Source: an uncultured Bacteroidaceae bacterium
GTDB taxonomy: Bacteria > Bacteroidota > Bacteroidia > Bacteroidales > Bacteroidaceae
Direction: 5' to 3'
Length of the DNA stretch: 64,000 nt
NCBI GenBank assembly: GCA_944320785.1
Contig: CALUIR010000007.1
Coordinates: forward strand, 1-64,000
In this document: in pieces, positions 1 through 7,957 of the stretch
How the letters are laid out: the number at the start of each line of letters is the position of its first letter
How positions within the stretch are numbered: the first letter of the stretch is position 1
Program-made: the position numbers and the translations under genes
Notes under the pieces: generated by a model
Databases searched by the model: none
What the model was told of the DNA's origin: nothing
The model's input: only the letters and a program-made list of their open reading frames with translations

Positions 1-100
1 AACTAAACTTCTCAACACCAAAAAAGGAGTTCTTCAAATTTATTTCGTAATATTGCACTTGCTGATTGACTCTGCCGACGAAACAATGCCGCCGTTTTCC

Positions 101-131
101 TTGCCTGTCCGCGCAAAGATGGCTATCTTTG
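101..131 (+). promoter_or_regulatory. Promoter of tamL
   Basis: A TTG at 101-103 is followed after 20 bases by TATCTTTG at 124-131. This matches the Bacteroidales housekeeping promoter (-33 TTG/TTTG, -7 TAnnTTTG). Transcription would begin near 138, just ahead of the ATG at 161, which supports that start over an upstream in-frame one at 53. Confidence 0.7.
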
Positions 132-160
132 CTGCCTATATTTCCATAATACCGACAAGA

Positions 161-2476
161 ATGAAAATCCTTCCCTCCCTGTATGCCCTTGTGGCCATCC
201 TGTTCGTGGCGGCACTGGCATCCTGTTCTGTGTCGAAACACATCCCGGAGGGACGCTACCTGCTGGACGAGGTGAAAGTGGAAACGGACAACGATGAAGT
301 GCGTTCTTCAGATGTGCGCGGATATATCCGCCAGAACGCCAATGCCAAGTGGTTCAGCCTTGTGAAAGTGCCGCTCTACACCTATTGTCTTTCTGGCCCC
401 GACTCCACCCGGTGGTACAACAAATTCCTCCGCCGGATAGGGGACGCGCCCGTCATCTACGACGAAGCGCTCACCCGCCGCTCGCAGGAGGAAATCACCA
501 AGGCACTGCACAACATGGGCTACCTCGGCGGTACCGTCGGCGTAGAGACGAAGGCTTCAAAGCAAAAGCTGCGGCTGACGTACCGGCTGCATCCCGGGCA
601 GGCCTACGTGGTGGACAGTATCCGCTACGATATTCCCGACCCACGCATTGCCCGTTATATATATGAAGACTCCGTCCATTGCCAACTGACTCCTGGCATG
701 CGGCTCGACATCAACCAATTGGATGCCGAGCGGATACGCATCACCGAATGCCTGTTGCGTAATGGATACTATCGCTTTAATAAAGATTTCATCACCTACA
801 CCGCCGACACCGTGCGTGGTACACACCGTGTAGGACTCACACTCCGCCTCTTGCCCTACAAAGCTACGCAGGAATCGCCCCCACAGCCGCATTACCAGTA
901 CTGCGTACGCAACGTGAGTTTTATTGCTGACTATGATGCCCTGCGCTCCTCGGCCTTGACCGACATCGAGGTGAACGACTCGCTACACTACGATGGTTAC
1001 CCCATTTACTTCAAGGATCAGCTATTCATCCGCCCCAAGGTATTGGCCGACAATCTACACGTGCAACGGGGTGGATTGTACAACAATGATGACGTGCAGC
1101 GCACTTACGCTTACTTCGGCCGCCTCCGCGCCCTGAAGTACACCAACCTCCGCTTCCTTGAGGTGGAGGACAACGACAGCACGAAACTGGACTGCTACGT
1201 CATGCTCAACCGCAGCAAGGAGAAATCCTTCTCCGCCGAAATCGAAGGCACCAACTCGGCAGGCGACCTTGGCGCGGCGGCCTCCGTTTCGTTCCAGCAC
1301 CGCAACCTGTTCCGAGGATCAGAACTGTTCACTCTGAAAGTGCGCGGTGCCTACGAAGCCATCACCGGCCTGCAAGGCTACAATTATGACAACTATACGG
1401 AATACGGCGCAGAGGCCAGCCTGAACTTCCCCAGCTTCCTGTTTCCTTTCCTGAAGCCTGAATTCAAGCGCAACGTCCGCGCCACCTCCGAGGTGAGCAT
1501 CCAATACAACTCGCAAGTGCGCCCGGAATTTGCCCGCACCGTTGCCTCCGGCACTTGGAGCTACCGTTGGGCGTACCAGCATGACCAGCACAGCGTGGAC
1601 CTTCTGGACATCAACTATGTATATATGCCCCGCATCGACCCGCGCTTCAAGGAAGAATACCTCGATGGGCAAAACAACTCCATCCTGAAATACAACTATG
1701 AGAACCTGCTCATCATCCGCACGGGCTACAGCTACCACTACAACAGCCGGGGAACGAACATCCTGAACGGTTCACCCGCCCGCAATTCCTTCGCCGTACG
1801 CCTGAACTTGGAATCGGCGGGCAACATCCTGTATGGCATCTCCCATCTGGTGAACCAACGCAAGGTGGACGGGCAGTACGCTTTCTGGAACATCGCCTAC
1901 GCCCAGTACGTGAAAGGCGACATCGATTTCTCGAAGAACTTCGTGATAGACGACCGCAACTCCTTCGCCATCCATGCCGCTTTAGGCGTGGCCTACCCGT
2001 ACGGCAACTCTACCATGCTCCCTTTTGAGAAACGTTACTTCTCCGGCGGCGCCAACAGTGTACGGGGGTGGGGGGTGCGTACCTTGGGGCCGGGCAGCTT
2101 CCGTGGCGAGGACAAGAACATCGACTTCATGAACCAATCGGGTGACATCAAACTCGACCTCAGCGTGGAATACCGCACCCACTTGTTCTGGAAGCTGCAT
2201 GGCGCGGCTTTCATCGATGCAGGCAACATCTGGACCATCCGTGACTATCCCGAACAACCCGGCGGGCAGTTCCGTTTCAATAGCTTCTACAAGCAGATTG
2301 CCGTGGCCTACGGGCTGGGCATCCGCTTCGACTTCGACTTCGTGGTGCTGCGCTTCGACGGGGGCATGAAAGCCGTCAATCCCGTTTACAGCAACCGGAA
2401 GGAGCATTATCCCATCATCCATCCCGACTTCAGGCGCGATTTCGCATTCCATTTTGCCGTGGGCTACCCGTTCTGA
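161..2476 (+). CDS. tamL: TamL, lipoprotein TamA/BamA-family outer-membrane assembly protein
   Basis: This 771-residue protein opens with a lipoprotein signal peptide ending in LASC (Cys22), so the mature N-terminus should be acylated. POTRA-like repeats follow over roughly residues 40-370. The C-terminal half alternates aromatic and polar residues like a 16-strand Omp85 barrel and contains a GGANSVRGW signature typical of that family. Lipidated TamA relatives in Bacteroidota have been called TamL and are thought to work with inner-membrane TamB on outer-membrane protein or lipid traffic. A TamB-like gene lies at the far end of this window. The start at 161 is chosen because the promoter ends at 131 and the signal peptide begins there. 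The family is clear; TamL rather than another Omp85 paralogue is inferred from the lipobox. Confidence 0.85.
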   Translation: MKILPSLYALVAILFVAALASCSVSKHIPEGRYLLDEVKVETDNDEVRSSDVRGYIRQNANAKWFSLVKVPLYTYCLSGPDSTRWYNKFLRRIGDAPVIYDEALTRRSQEEITKALHNMGYLGGTVGVETKASKQKLRLTYRLHPGQAYVVDSIRYDIPDPRIARYIYEDSVHCQLTPGMRLDINQLDAERIRITECLLRNGYYRFNKDFITYTADTVRGTHRVGLTLRLLPYKATQESPPQPHYQYCVRNVSFIADYDALRSSALTDIEVNDSLHYDGYPIYFKDQLFIRPKVLADNLHVQRGGLYNNDDVQRTYAYFGRLRALKYTNLRFLEVEDNDSTKLDCYVMLNRSKEKSFSAEIEGTNSAGDLGAAASVSFQHRNLFRGSELFTLKVRGAYEAITGLQGYNYDNYTEYGAEASLNFPSFLFPFLKPEFKRNVRATSEVSIQYNSQVRPEFARTVASGTWSYRWAYQHDQHSVDLLDINYVYMPRIDPRFKEEYLDGQNNSILKYNYENLLIIRTGYSYHYNSRGTNILNGSPARNSFAVRLNLESAGNILYGISHLVNQRKVDGQYAFWNIAYAQYVKGDIDFSKNFVIDDRNSFAIHAALGVAYPYGNSTMLPFEKRYFSGGANSVRGWGVRTLGPGSFRGEDKNIDFMNQSGDIKLDLSVEYRTHLFWKLHGAAFIDAGNIWTIRDYPEQPGGQFRFNSFYKQIAVAYGLGIRFDFDFVVLRFDGGMKAVNPVYSNRKEHYPIIHPDFRRDFAFHFAVGYPF

Positions 2477-2478
2477 TG

Positions 2479-2522
2479 CAGGAAAGCCGCTGCCCGGTTG
2501 TTCCGTGGCAGCGGCTTTCCTG
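2479..2522. terminator. Convergent terminator between tamL and mscS
   Basis: A perfect 16-bp inverted repeat (2479-2494 and 2507-2522) with a 12-base loop lies between the two convergent stop codons. It is GC-rich and has no long T run, so it probably works in both directions as a stem-loop barrier. Confidence 0.75.
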
Positions 2523-2539
2523 TGCGGTGTGGCCATGGC

Positions 2540-3457
2540 TCAGCCCTTTGCTTGGTGTACTGTCAACTGCGGGAACGGGAAATCGATGCCCTCCTTGTTG
2601 AACACATTGTAAATCTGCTTGTTGATGTCGAAATACACATCCCAGTAGTCCGCGCTTTTCACCCATACCCTTATCACCACGTTCACGCTGCTGCTGTCCA
2701 GCGCGTTCAAGGCGATGAACGGAGCCGGATCCGGGAGAATACGCTTTTCGGCATCCAATATGCTTTTTACCACGCGTTCCACTTTGGCGTAGTCTTCGCC
2801 GTAGTCCACGCCGACAATCCATTCCACCCGACGCGTCTTCTGCTTGCTGTAATTGATGATGACGTTGCTGCTCAGCGTGCCGTTGGGAATAAATATCTCC
2901 TTGTTGTCGAAAGTCTTCATCACGGTGTGCATGATTTGTATCTCGGCCACGGTGCCGGACACGCCTTGGCTCTCGATGATGTCGCCCACCTTATAAGGCT
3001 TGAACAGCAGGATGATGAGCCCTCCGGCAAAGTTCTGCAAGTTGCCCGACAAGGCCATGCCGATGGCTACGCCGGCGGATGCCAGCAGGGCAGCGATGGA
3101 CGTGGTGTTGATGCCCAACGCCCCGATGACGGCCACAATCAGGATGATAGTGAGCAGGATGTTGGTAAGGCTCTTCAGGAAGGTCTTGACGCTGGGATCC
3201 ACCTTCCGCTTCTCTAATATCCTTGCCACCAGCCTGTTCAGCGCGTTCACCACCAACTTCCCGACTGCAAACACGATGATGGCCGTCAGGATATGCCCGC
3301 CTGCTGATACGGCAAATTCTGCCAGCTTGTCAATGACGAAAGACAGTTTGTCCACGCCGTCTGGAATCTGCGACAGGGCCGCTTTCTCTGCAGCTTCCAA
3401 TGAGTCTGCAACGACTTTCAATGAATCTGCTACTTGTTCTACTACTTGTGATGCCAT
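2540..3457 (-). CDS. mscS: Small-conductance mechanosensitive channel, MscS family
   Basis: A 305-residue inner-membrane protein. After a polar N-terminal stretch (to about residue 45) come three predicted membrane helices. The third is the Gly/Ala-rich pore helix of MscS proteins (ASAGVAIGMALSGNLQNFAG). The beta domain follows, with YKVGDIIE and the FIPNG signature, then a C-terminal alpha/beta domain. Such channels open under membrane tension and release solutes after a drop in osmolarity. It is a single gene, convergent with tamL and with its own promoter upstream. The family call is secure; channel behaviour and ion preference cannot be read from sequence. Confidence 0.93.
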   Translation of the reverse strand: MASQVVEQVADSLKVVADSLEAAEKAALSQIPDGVDKLSFVIDKLAEFAVSAGGHILTAIIVFAVGKLVVNALNRLVARILEKRKVDPSVKTFLKSLTNILLTIILIVAVIGALGINTTSIAALLASAGVAIGMALSGNLQNFAGGLIILLFKPYKVGDIIESQGVSGTVAEIQIMHTVMKTFDNKEIFIPNGTLSSNVIINYSKQKTRRVEWIVGVDYGEDYAKVERVVKSILDAEKRILPDPAPFIALNALDSSSVNVVIRVWVKSADYWDVYFDINKQIYNVFNKEGIDFPFPQLTVHQAKG

Positions 3458-3503
3458 TTCCTTTTCCCTTTAAATAATATAAATATGTGTATAAATAGTG
3501 TCG

Positions 3504-3511
3504 CAAAGATA
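3504..3511 (-). promoter_or_regulatory. -7 box of the mscS promoter
   Basis: On the minus strand this reads TATCTTTG, a perfect TAnnTTTG box, 47 bases upstream of the mscS start codon. I see no clear -33 box at the usual distance. Confidence 0.5.
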
Positions 3512-3655
3512 GGCAAATAAGCCGTCATATCCCATACGCTGACAGTTTTTTCAGAAGAACTCTGCCAAAAAGTCGCTAAGCTGCCAGAAATGGCATCCTT
3601 TCCTTGACTTATATCAAGAAATAGGCGGCAAAAGGCAAAAAGGGGGCAAAAATGC

Positions 3656-3703
3656 TTGACGGGAACTGAAAAGGCCGTATTTTTGTGTTGTAAAACATGT
3701 TTT
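3656..3703 (+). promoter_or_regulatory. Promoter and start-site palindrome for the micro-peptide genes
   Basis: TTG at 3656-3658 and TATTTTTG at 3678-3685 are separated by 19 bases, the canonical Bacteroidales arrangement. Transcription should begin near 3692. A perfect 12-bp palindrome, AAAACATGTTTT, covers 3692-3703, where a repressor could sit. The promoter shows that the small reading frames downstream are probably transcribed. Confidence 0.6.
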
Positions 3704-3724
3704 CAGGACTAAATTCGTATTAGA

Positions 3725-3805
3725 ATGGTAAAAAGATTGTTGAAAAGATTGTCAAAGTCAGATGCCAGAATCTGGGGTTATGTGATGCTTCCACGCACCG
3801 CATGA
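3725..3805 (+). CDS. Micro-peptide 1 (26 aa, cationic, WGY motif)
   Basis: A small ORF that starts 33 bases after the predicted transcription start. The peptide has a basic, leucine-rich N-terminal half (VKRLLKRL) that would form an amphipathic helix, then KSDARIWGY and a short tail. Its C-terminal half resembles the next small peptide (KTEMQKWGYRL): both have K-[ST]-[DE]-x3-WGY. The N-terminal halves also line up as [VI]-K-x2-L-K-[RK]. There is no signal peptide or membrane span and I recognise no family. It could be a leader peptide or an independent small protein. Translation is inferred from the promoter, the resemblance and the intact frame. Confidence 0.45.
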   Translation: MVKRLLKRLSKSDARIWGYVMLPRTA

Positions 3806-3856
3806 CGTTCCCGGATGGCATCCAAGAGAGAAGTTAAAGAGCTACATGCTCGGAGG

Positions 3857-3881
3857 AAAAGGCGGGCTCAGCCCGGCTTTT
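3857..3881 (+). terminator. Hairpin between the two micro-peptide genes
   Basis: Two 11-base arms (3857-3867 and 3871-3881) pair with one mismatch around a TCA loop, and the right arm ends in TTTT. This looks like a weak intrinsic terminator or attenuator between the two small genes. Confidence 0.5.
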
Positions 3882-3916
3882 CGATGAAAGATGTTAAACT
3901 TCTAAATTTTACGAAC

Positions 3917-4009
3917 ATGAAAAAGAACATTACTATCAAGAGCTTCCTCAAGAAATGCCTTGCGGAAGCCGGAAAAACGGAAATGCAGAAGTGGGGCTAC
4001 CGCCTCTGA
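3917..4009 (+). CDS. Micro-peptide 2 (30 aa, cationic, ends KWGYRL)
   Basis: This 30-residue peptide begins MKKNITIK, continues with an amphipathic basic helix (KSFLKKCLAEAGK) and ends TEMQKWGYRL. The frame is open back to 3815, but the ATG at 3917 aligns best with micro-peptide 1. It lies after the hairpin at 3857-3881, so its expression may depend on read-through. It contains one Cys and has no signal peptide. The family is unknown to me. The K-[ST]-[DE]-x3-WGY ending shared with the peptide encoded 110 bases upstream is the best evidence that both are real. Confidence 0.45.
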   Translation: MKKNITIKSFLKKCLAEAGKTEMQKWGYRL

Positions 4010-4160
4010 CCTTGGTATCGTTTTTCCACTGCACCTAAACCGATAACTTTAGACAAGCGAACGACCGGATCGACGGGACGGGAAGCAGCCAGCGCCAGCC
4101 GGCCAATCCCGTGACAGCGATGCGGCCGTTTTTTCATGCCTGCCCGGCAGCTTTCCTGTC

Positions 4161-4299
4161 GTGGAAACCCAGCCCATGCCGCCAAGTTCTGTATCTTTAG
4201 CTTAGAGATGCACATCCTTAGCCTAAAGACGTGCATCCTTAGGCTGAGGATACATGTCTTCAACCTAAGGATGAAGAAGTTGCCCGCCCAAGTGGAAGT
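4161..4299. repeat. Dispersed element with four 21-bp repeats (copy A)
   Basis: Four imperfect 21-bp units occupy 4192-4212, 4213-4233, 4234-4254 and 4255-4275. Each is close to the palindromic core CATCCTTAGGCTAAGGATG. The units are followed by GAAGTTGCCCGCC, and a degraded inverted copy of that sequence lies on the left. The same structure recurs at 61449-61590. Because 21 is a multiple of three, both strands stay open and give misleading heptad-repeat reading frames here. The element lies between the micro-peptides and proS. Confidence 0.75.
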
Positions 4300-4372
4300 T
4301 GCCTCCCGTGCAAGTTGAGTTCCCAGCCCGTGATAATCCACCTTTTTCAACGGATATTCCATAGATTTTGCC

Positions 4373-4380
4373 TAATTTTG
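4373..4380 (+). promoter_or_regulatory. -7 box of the proS promoter
   Basis: TAATTTTG is a perfect -7 box 33 bases ahead of the proS ATG at 4413. It argues against the in-frame start at 4368, which lies upstream of the box. Confidence 0.55.
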
Positions 4381-4412
4381 CAACCGAATTGAAGAATCTA
4401 ACCGAAAGAATA

Positions 4413-5903
4413 ATGGCTAAGGAATTAAAAGAGCTTACCAAACGCAGCGAGAACTACTCGCAATGGTACAATGATTTGGTGGTGAAAGCCGATTTGGCCG
4501 AACAGTCACCAGTGCGCGGATGCATGGTCATCAAGCCTTACGGCTATGCGATATGGGAAAAGATGCAACGTCAGTTGGACGACATGTTCAAGGCGACAGG
4601 GCATGTGAACGCTTATTTCCCCTTGCTCATCCCGAAATCTTACCTCAGCCGCGAAGCCGAACACGTGGAAGGCTTCGCCAAGGAATGCGCGGTAGTGACG
4701 CACTACCGCCTGAAAAACGCTGACGATGGATCGGGCGTAGTCGTCGATCCTGCCGCCAAATTGGAGGAAGAACTGATTATCCGCCCCACGTCGGAAACCA
4801 TCATCTGGAGTACTTACAAGAATTGGATTAATTCCTACCGCGACCTGCCCATCCTGTGCAACCAGTGGGCCAACGTCATGCGCTGGGAAATGCGCACCCG
4901 CTTGTTCCTCCGCACTGCCGAATTCCTCTGGCAGGAAGGACATACGGCACATGCCACCCGTGAGGAAGCAGAGGCTGAAGCACAGAAAATGCTCCATGTT
5001 TACGGCGAATTTGCCGAAAAATACATGGCCGTCCCCGTCATCAAAGGCGTGAAATCCGCCAATGAACGTTTTGCCGGCGCCCTTGACACCTACACGATCG
5101 AAGGGCTGATGCAGGACGGGAAAGCCCTGCAATGCGGCACCTCCCACTTCCTCGGACAGAACTTCGCCAAGGCGTTCAACGTGCAGTTCGTGGACAAGAA
5201 CAACAAGCTTGACTATGTATGGGCCACCTCATGGGGCGTGTCCACCCGCCTGATGGGCGCTTTGATTATGACACACTCCGATGACAACGGCCTTGTGCTT
5301 CCACCGCACCTTGCGCCCATCCAAGTCGTCATCATCCCCATCTACAAGAACGACGAGCAATTGAAGCAGATAGACGCGAAAGTGGAAGGCATTGTGAACC
5401 GCTTGCGCGGCATGGGCATCTCCGTGAAATACGACAATGCCGACAACAAACGCCCCGGGTTCAAGTTCGCCGACTATGAACTGCGCGGCGTCCCCGTGCG
5501 CTTGGTGATGGGCGCGCGCGACTTGGCCGACAACACGATGGAAGTCATGCGCCGCGACACCTTGGAGAAAGAAACCCGCACTTGCGACGGCATCGAGGAA
5601 TACGTGCAAGCCCTTTTAGAGGAGATACAGGCCAACATCTACCAGAAAGCCTTGAAATTCCGCAACGAACACATCGTGAAGGTGGACACCTACGATGAAT
5701 TCAAGGCACAGATAGAGAAAGGCGGCTTCATCCTTGCCCATTGGGACGGCACCGCCGAAACGGAAGAACGCATCAAGGAAGAAACGAAGGCCACGATACG
5801 CTGCATCCCGTTCGATGCAGACGAAGAAAGCCTCACGCCCGGCACGGACATGGTGACCGGCAAGCCTTCGGCACGCCGCGTGCTGTTTGCAAGAGCCTAT
5901 TGA
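4413..5903 (+). CDS. proS: Prolyl-tRNA synthetase, archaeal/eukaryotic-like type
   Basis: A 496-residue class II aminoacyl-tRNA synthetase that charges tRNA-Pro with proline. Visible motifs are TSETIIW, the motif 2 arginine region [15 protein letters not shown] with the adjoining QEGHTAH, and the [17 protein letters not shown] anticodon-binding segment. The C-terminus ends in Tyr, as in the archaeal/eukaryotic-like ProRS class, and there is no INS editing insertion. Length and layout fit the short form found across Bacteroidota. The start is set by the promoter box at 4373-4380. It stands alone, with a terminator-like stem after it. Confidence 0.95.
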   Translation: MAKELKELTKRSENYSQWYNDLVVKADLAEQSPVRGCMVIKPYGYAIWEKMQRQLDDMFKATGHVNAYFPLLIPKSYLSREAEHVEGFAKECAVVTHYRLKNADDGSGVVVDPAAKLEEELIIRPTSETIIWSTYKNWINSYRDLPILCNQWANVMRWEMRTRLFLRTAEFLWQEGHTAHATREEAEAEAQKMLHVYGEFAEKYMAVPVIKGVKSANERFAGALDTYTIEGLMQDGKALQCGTSHFLGQNFAKAFNVQFVDKNNKLDYVWATSWGVSTRLMGALIMTHSDDNGLVLPPHLAPIQVVIIPIYKNDEQLKQIDAKVEGIVNRLRGMGISVKYDNADNKRPGFKFADYELRGVPVRLVMGARDLADNTMEVMRRDTLEKETRTCDGIEEYVQALLEEIQANIYQKALKFRNEHIVKVDTYDEFKAQIEKGGFILAHWDGTAETEERIKEETKATIRCIPFDADEESLTPGTDMVTGKPSARRVLFARAY

Positions 5904-5909
5904 GCAGGC

Positions 5910-5939
5910 ATGCGGGGCGGCTCATTTGCCGCCCCGCAT
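5910..5939 (+). terminator. proS terminator stem
   Basis: A perfect 12-bp GC-rich inverted repeat (5910-5921 and 5928-5939) with a 6-base loop lies just after the stop codon. The T run is poor. A second, smaller hairpin (GCAGACA/TGTCTGC, 5966-5983) followed by ATTTTAT may complete termination. Confidence 0.65.
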
Positions 5940-5993
5940 CCTAAATAACCCTAAAAAAGCAAATGGCAGACATCACTGTCTGCATTTTATGCC

Positions 5994-6001
5994 TATTTTT
6001 G
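5994..6001 (+). promoter_or_regulatory. -7 box of the nif3 promoter
   Basis: TATTTTTG, 19 bases ahead of the nif3 ATG at 6021, matches TAnnTTTG. The implied leader is very short. Confidence 0.5.
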
Positions 6002-6020
6002 CTGCAATTTTTCGCGATAC

Positions 6021-7115
6021 ATGAAGATTCAGGAGATTGTCGATGCCCTTGAAATGTTCGCGCCTCTGCCTTTGCAGGATGGATTTGACAACGCCGGCCT
6101 GCAAATCGGACTGACAGATGCGGAAGTTACAGGGGCTTTGTTGTGTCTGGACGTGACCGAAGCCGTCCTTGACGAGGCAATGGCCTTGGGATGCAACCTC
6201 ATCGTGTCCCACCATCCCTTGCTGTTCAAAGGATGCAAGTCCATCACCGGCCGCAACTACGTGGAACGTTGCGTGATGAAAGCCATCAAGCACGACCTCG
6301 CCATCTATTCTGCCCATACCAATTTGGACAACACGGCAGAAGGCGTGAACCGCAAGATGGCGGAAAAAATCGGCTTGAAGAACCTGAGCATCCTGTCGCC
6401 TAAAGAAAAATCCCTGCTGAAACTGGCCACCTTCGTCCCTGCCGCCCATGCGGACAAAGTGAGGGAAGCCCTTTTCAATGCCGGTTGCGGATGCATCGGA
6501 CGCTATGACGCATGCAGCTACAACACGGAAGGAGAGGGGACTTTCCGGGCCGGAGCCGGCACGCATCCTTTCTGCGGGCAGGCAGGCAAGCGGCACCGCG
6601 AGCCGGAAACGAAGATAGAAACCGTGCTTCCCGCCCATCTGAAGGGGAAAGCGTCAAAGGCGCTATTGGCCGCACATCCCTATGAAGAACCTGCTTTCGA
6701 CTTTTATCCCTTGGAAAACGACTGGCAGCAGGCAGGCGCCGGCATGATAGGGGAACTGGAAGAACCCGAAGAAGCCCTCCATTTCCTCCGCCGGGTCAAA
6801 GAAACCTTCCAGGCCGGATGCGTGAAACACAATGAGCCTTCCGGCAAACCTGTCCGGCGGGTCGCCCTCTGCGGAGGGGCAGGCGCCTTCCTCCTCCCGA
6901 ACGCCATCGCCGCGAGAGCCGACGCGTTCATCACGGGCGAGATACGCTACCACGACTATTTCGGGCATGAAGGCGAAATCCTGATGGCGGAAATCGGGCA
7001 TTATGAAAGCGAACAATACACCAAAGAGATATTCCGGGAGCAGTTGCAGGCAACCTTCCCGGAACTGTCCCTGCATGTAAGCAGCATCCATACGAATCCA
7101 ATAAAATATTTATAA
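6021..7115 (+). CDS. Nif3-like dinuclear metal-centre protein
   Basis: A 364-residue member of the Nif3/YbgI family (GTP cyclohydrolase I type 2 superfamily in databases). Its metal site is visible as SHHP (residues 63-66), HTNLD, and a C-terminal GHYESEQ. The middle (about residues 130-230) is the insertion domain that separates long Nif3 proteins from the roughly 250-residue YbgI form. These proteins form hexameric rings with two metals per subunit; their biochemical role is still unclear. It lies 5 bases ahead of the coiled-coil zinc-ribbon gene, a pairing common in bacteria that suggests linked function. Confidence 0.92.
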   Translation: MKIQEIVDALEMFAPLPLQDGFDNAGLQIGLTDAEVTGALLCLDVTEAVLDEAMALGCNLIVSHHPLLFKGCKSITGRNYVERCVMKAIKHDLAIYSAHTNLDNTAEGVNRKMAEKIGLKNLSILSPKEKSLLKLATFVPAAHADKVREALFNAGCGCIGRYDACSYNTEGEGTFRAGAGTHPFCGQAGKRHREPETKIETVLPAHLKGKASKALLAAHPYEEPAFDFYPLENDWQQAGAGMIGELEEPEEALHFLRRVKETFQAGCVKHNEPSGKPVRRVALCGGAGAFLLPNAIAARADAFITGEIRYHDYFGHEGEILMAEIGHYESEQYTKEIFREQLQATFPELSLHVSSIHTNPIKYL

Positions 7116-7120
7116 GAATT

Positions 7121-7921
7121 ATGGCGAAAGATACAAAGAAAGACCCAAGCGAACTGAGCGTAGAAGAAAAACTGAAAGCCCTGTACCAACTGCAGACCAT
7201 GCTTTCCGAAATTGACAAAATCAAGACGTTGAGAGGGGAACTGCCCTTGGAGGTCCAAGACCTTGAAGATGAAATCGCCGGACTCAGCACCCGCATCGAG
7301 AAAATCAGGGGCGAGATAGGCGAACTGAAATCGGCCATCACCAACAAGAAGATTGAAATCGAAAGCGCCAAAGTTTCTGTGGAGAAATACAAAAACCAAC
7401 AGGAACATGTGCGCAACAACCGCGAATACGACTTCCTGAACAAGGAAATAGAGTTCCAAACCTTGGAAATAGAACTCTGCGAAAAGAAAATCAAGGAGTT
7501 CACACAGGAAGTGGAGAACAAGACCGAAGAAATGGCCAAAAGCACCAACGAACTGGAAGAACGCGGGAAAGACTTGGAACAAAAGAAAAGCGAACTGGAT
7601 GAAATCATCGCCGAAACCAAGCAGGAAGAAGAAAAGCTGCGGGAAAAAGCCAAAGATCTGGAAACAACCATCGAACCCCGCCTGCTGCAAGCCTTCAAGC
7701 GCATCCGCAAAAATTCACGCAACGGCTTGGGCATCGTCTATGTGCAGCGCGACGCCTGCGGCGGATGCTTCAACAAGATACCGCCCCAACGCCAGCTGGA
7801 CATCCGCATGCGCAAGAAAATCATCGTCTGCGAATACTGCGGGCGCATCATGATAGACCCGGAACTGGCAGGCGTGGAGCCGGAACACCACAACGATGCC
7901 AAGGAAGGCAAGAACAAATAA
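7121..7921 (+). CDS. Coiled-coil zinc-ribbon protein (CT398/zf-RING_7 type)
   Basis: A 266-residue protein. Residues about 10-195 are charged heptads that would form a long antiparallel coiled-coil hairpin. The C-terminal zinc ribbon has Cys213/Cys216 (CGGC) and Cys237/Cys240 (CEYC). This matches the zf-RING_7 family that includes chlamydial CT398. Proteins of this kind have been proposed to bind sigma-54 or secretion components in some bacteria, but the role here is unknown. The 5-base gap after nif3 indicates one transcript. Confidence 0.88.
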   Translation: MAKDTKKDPSELSVEEKLKALYQLQTMLSEIDKIKTLRGELPLEVQDLEDEIAGLSTRIEKIRGEIGELKSAITNKKIEIESAKVSVEKYKNQQEHVRNNREYDFLNKEIEFQTLEIELCEKKIKEFTQEVENKTEEMAKSTNELEERGKDLEQKKSELDEIIAETKQEEEKLREKAKDLETTIEPRLLQAFKRIRKNSRNGLGIVYVQRDACGGCFNKIPPQRQLDIRMRKKIIVCEYCGRIMIDPELAGVEPEHHNDAKEGKNK

Positions 7922-7933
7922 GCCGGAAGGACA

Positions 7934-7957
7934 GGGGGGCTTCTGCGGAAGCCCCCC
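7934..7957. terminator. Convergent stem-loop terminator
   Basis: GGGGGGCTTC, a TGCG loop and GAAGCCCCCC form a 10-bp stem directly between the convergent stop codons. There is little T run, so it probably acts in both directions. Confidence 0.7.

Noticed and set aside
3725-4009. Streptide-like or other radical-SAM-modified peptide precursors
   Set aside because: No Lys-x3-Trp spacing is seen, and there is no radical SAM, protease or exporter gene beside the peptides; rimO at 45 kb is a housekeeping enzyme.
3997-4362. Open frames on both strands giving heptad-repeat Leu/Arg-rich peptides
   Set aside because: They arise from the 21-bp DNA repeat, which keeps frame on both strands. There is no promoter or conserved protein feature.
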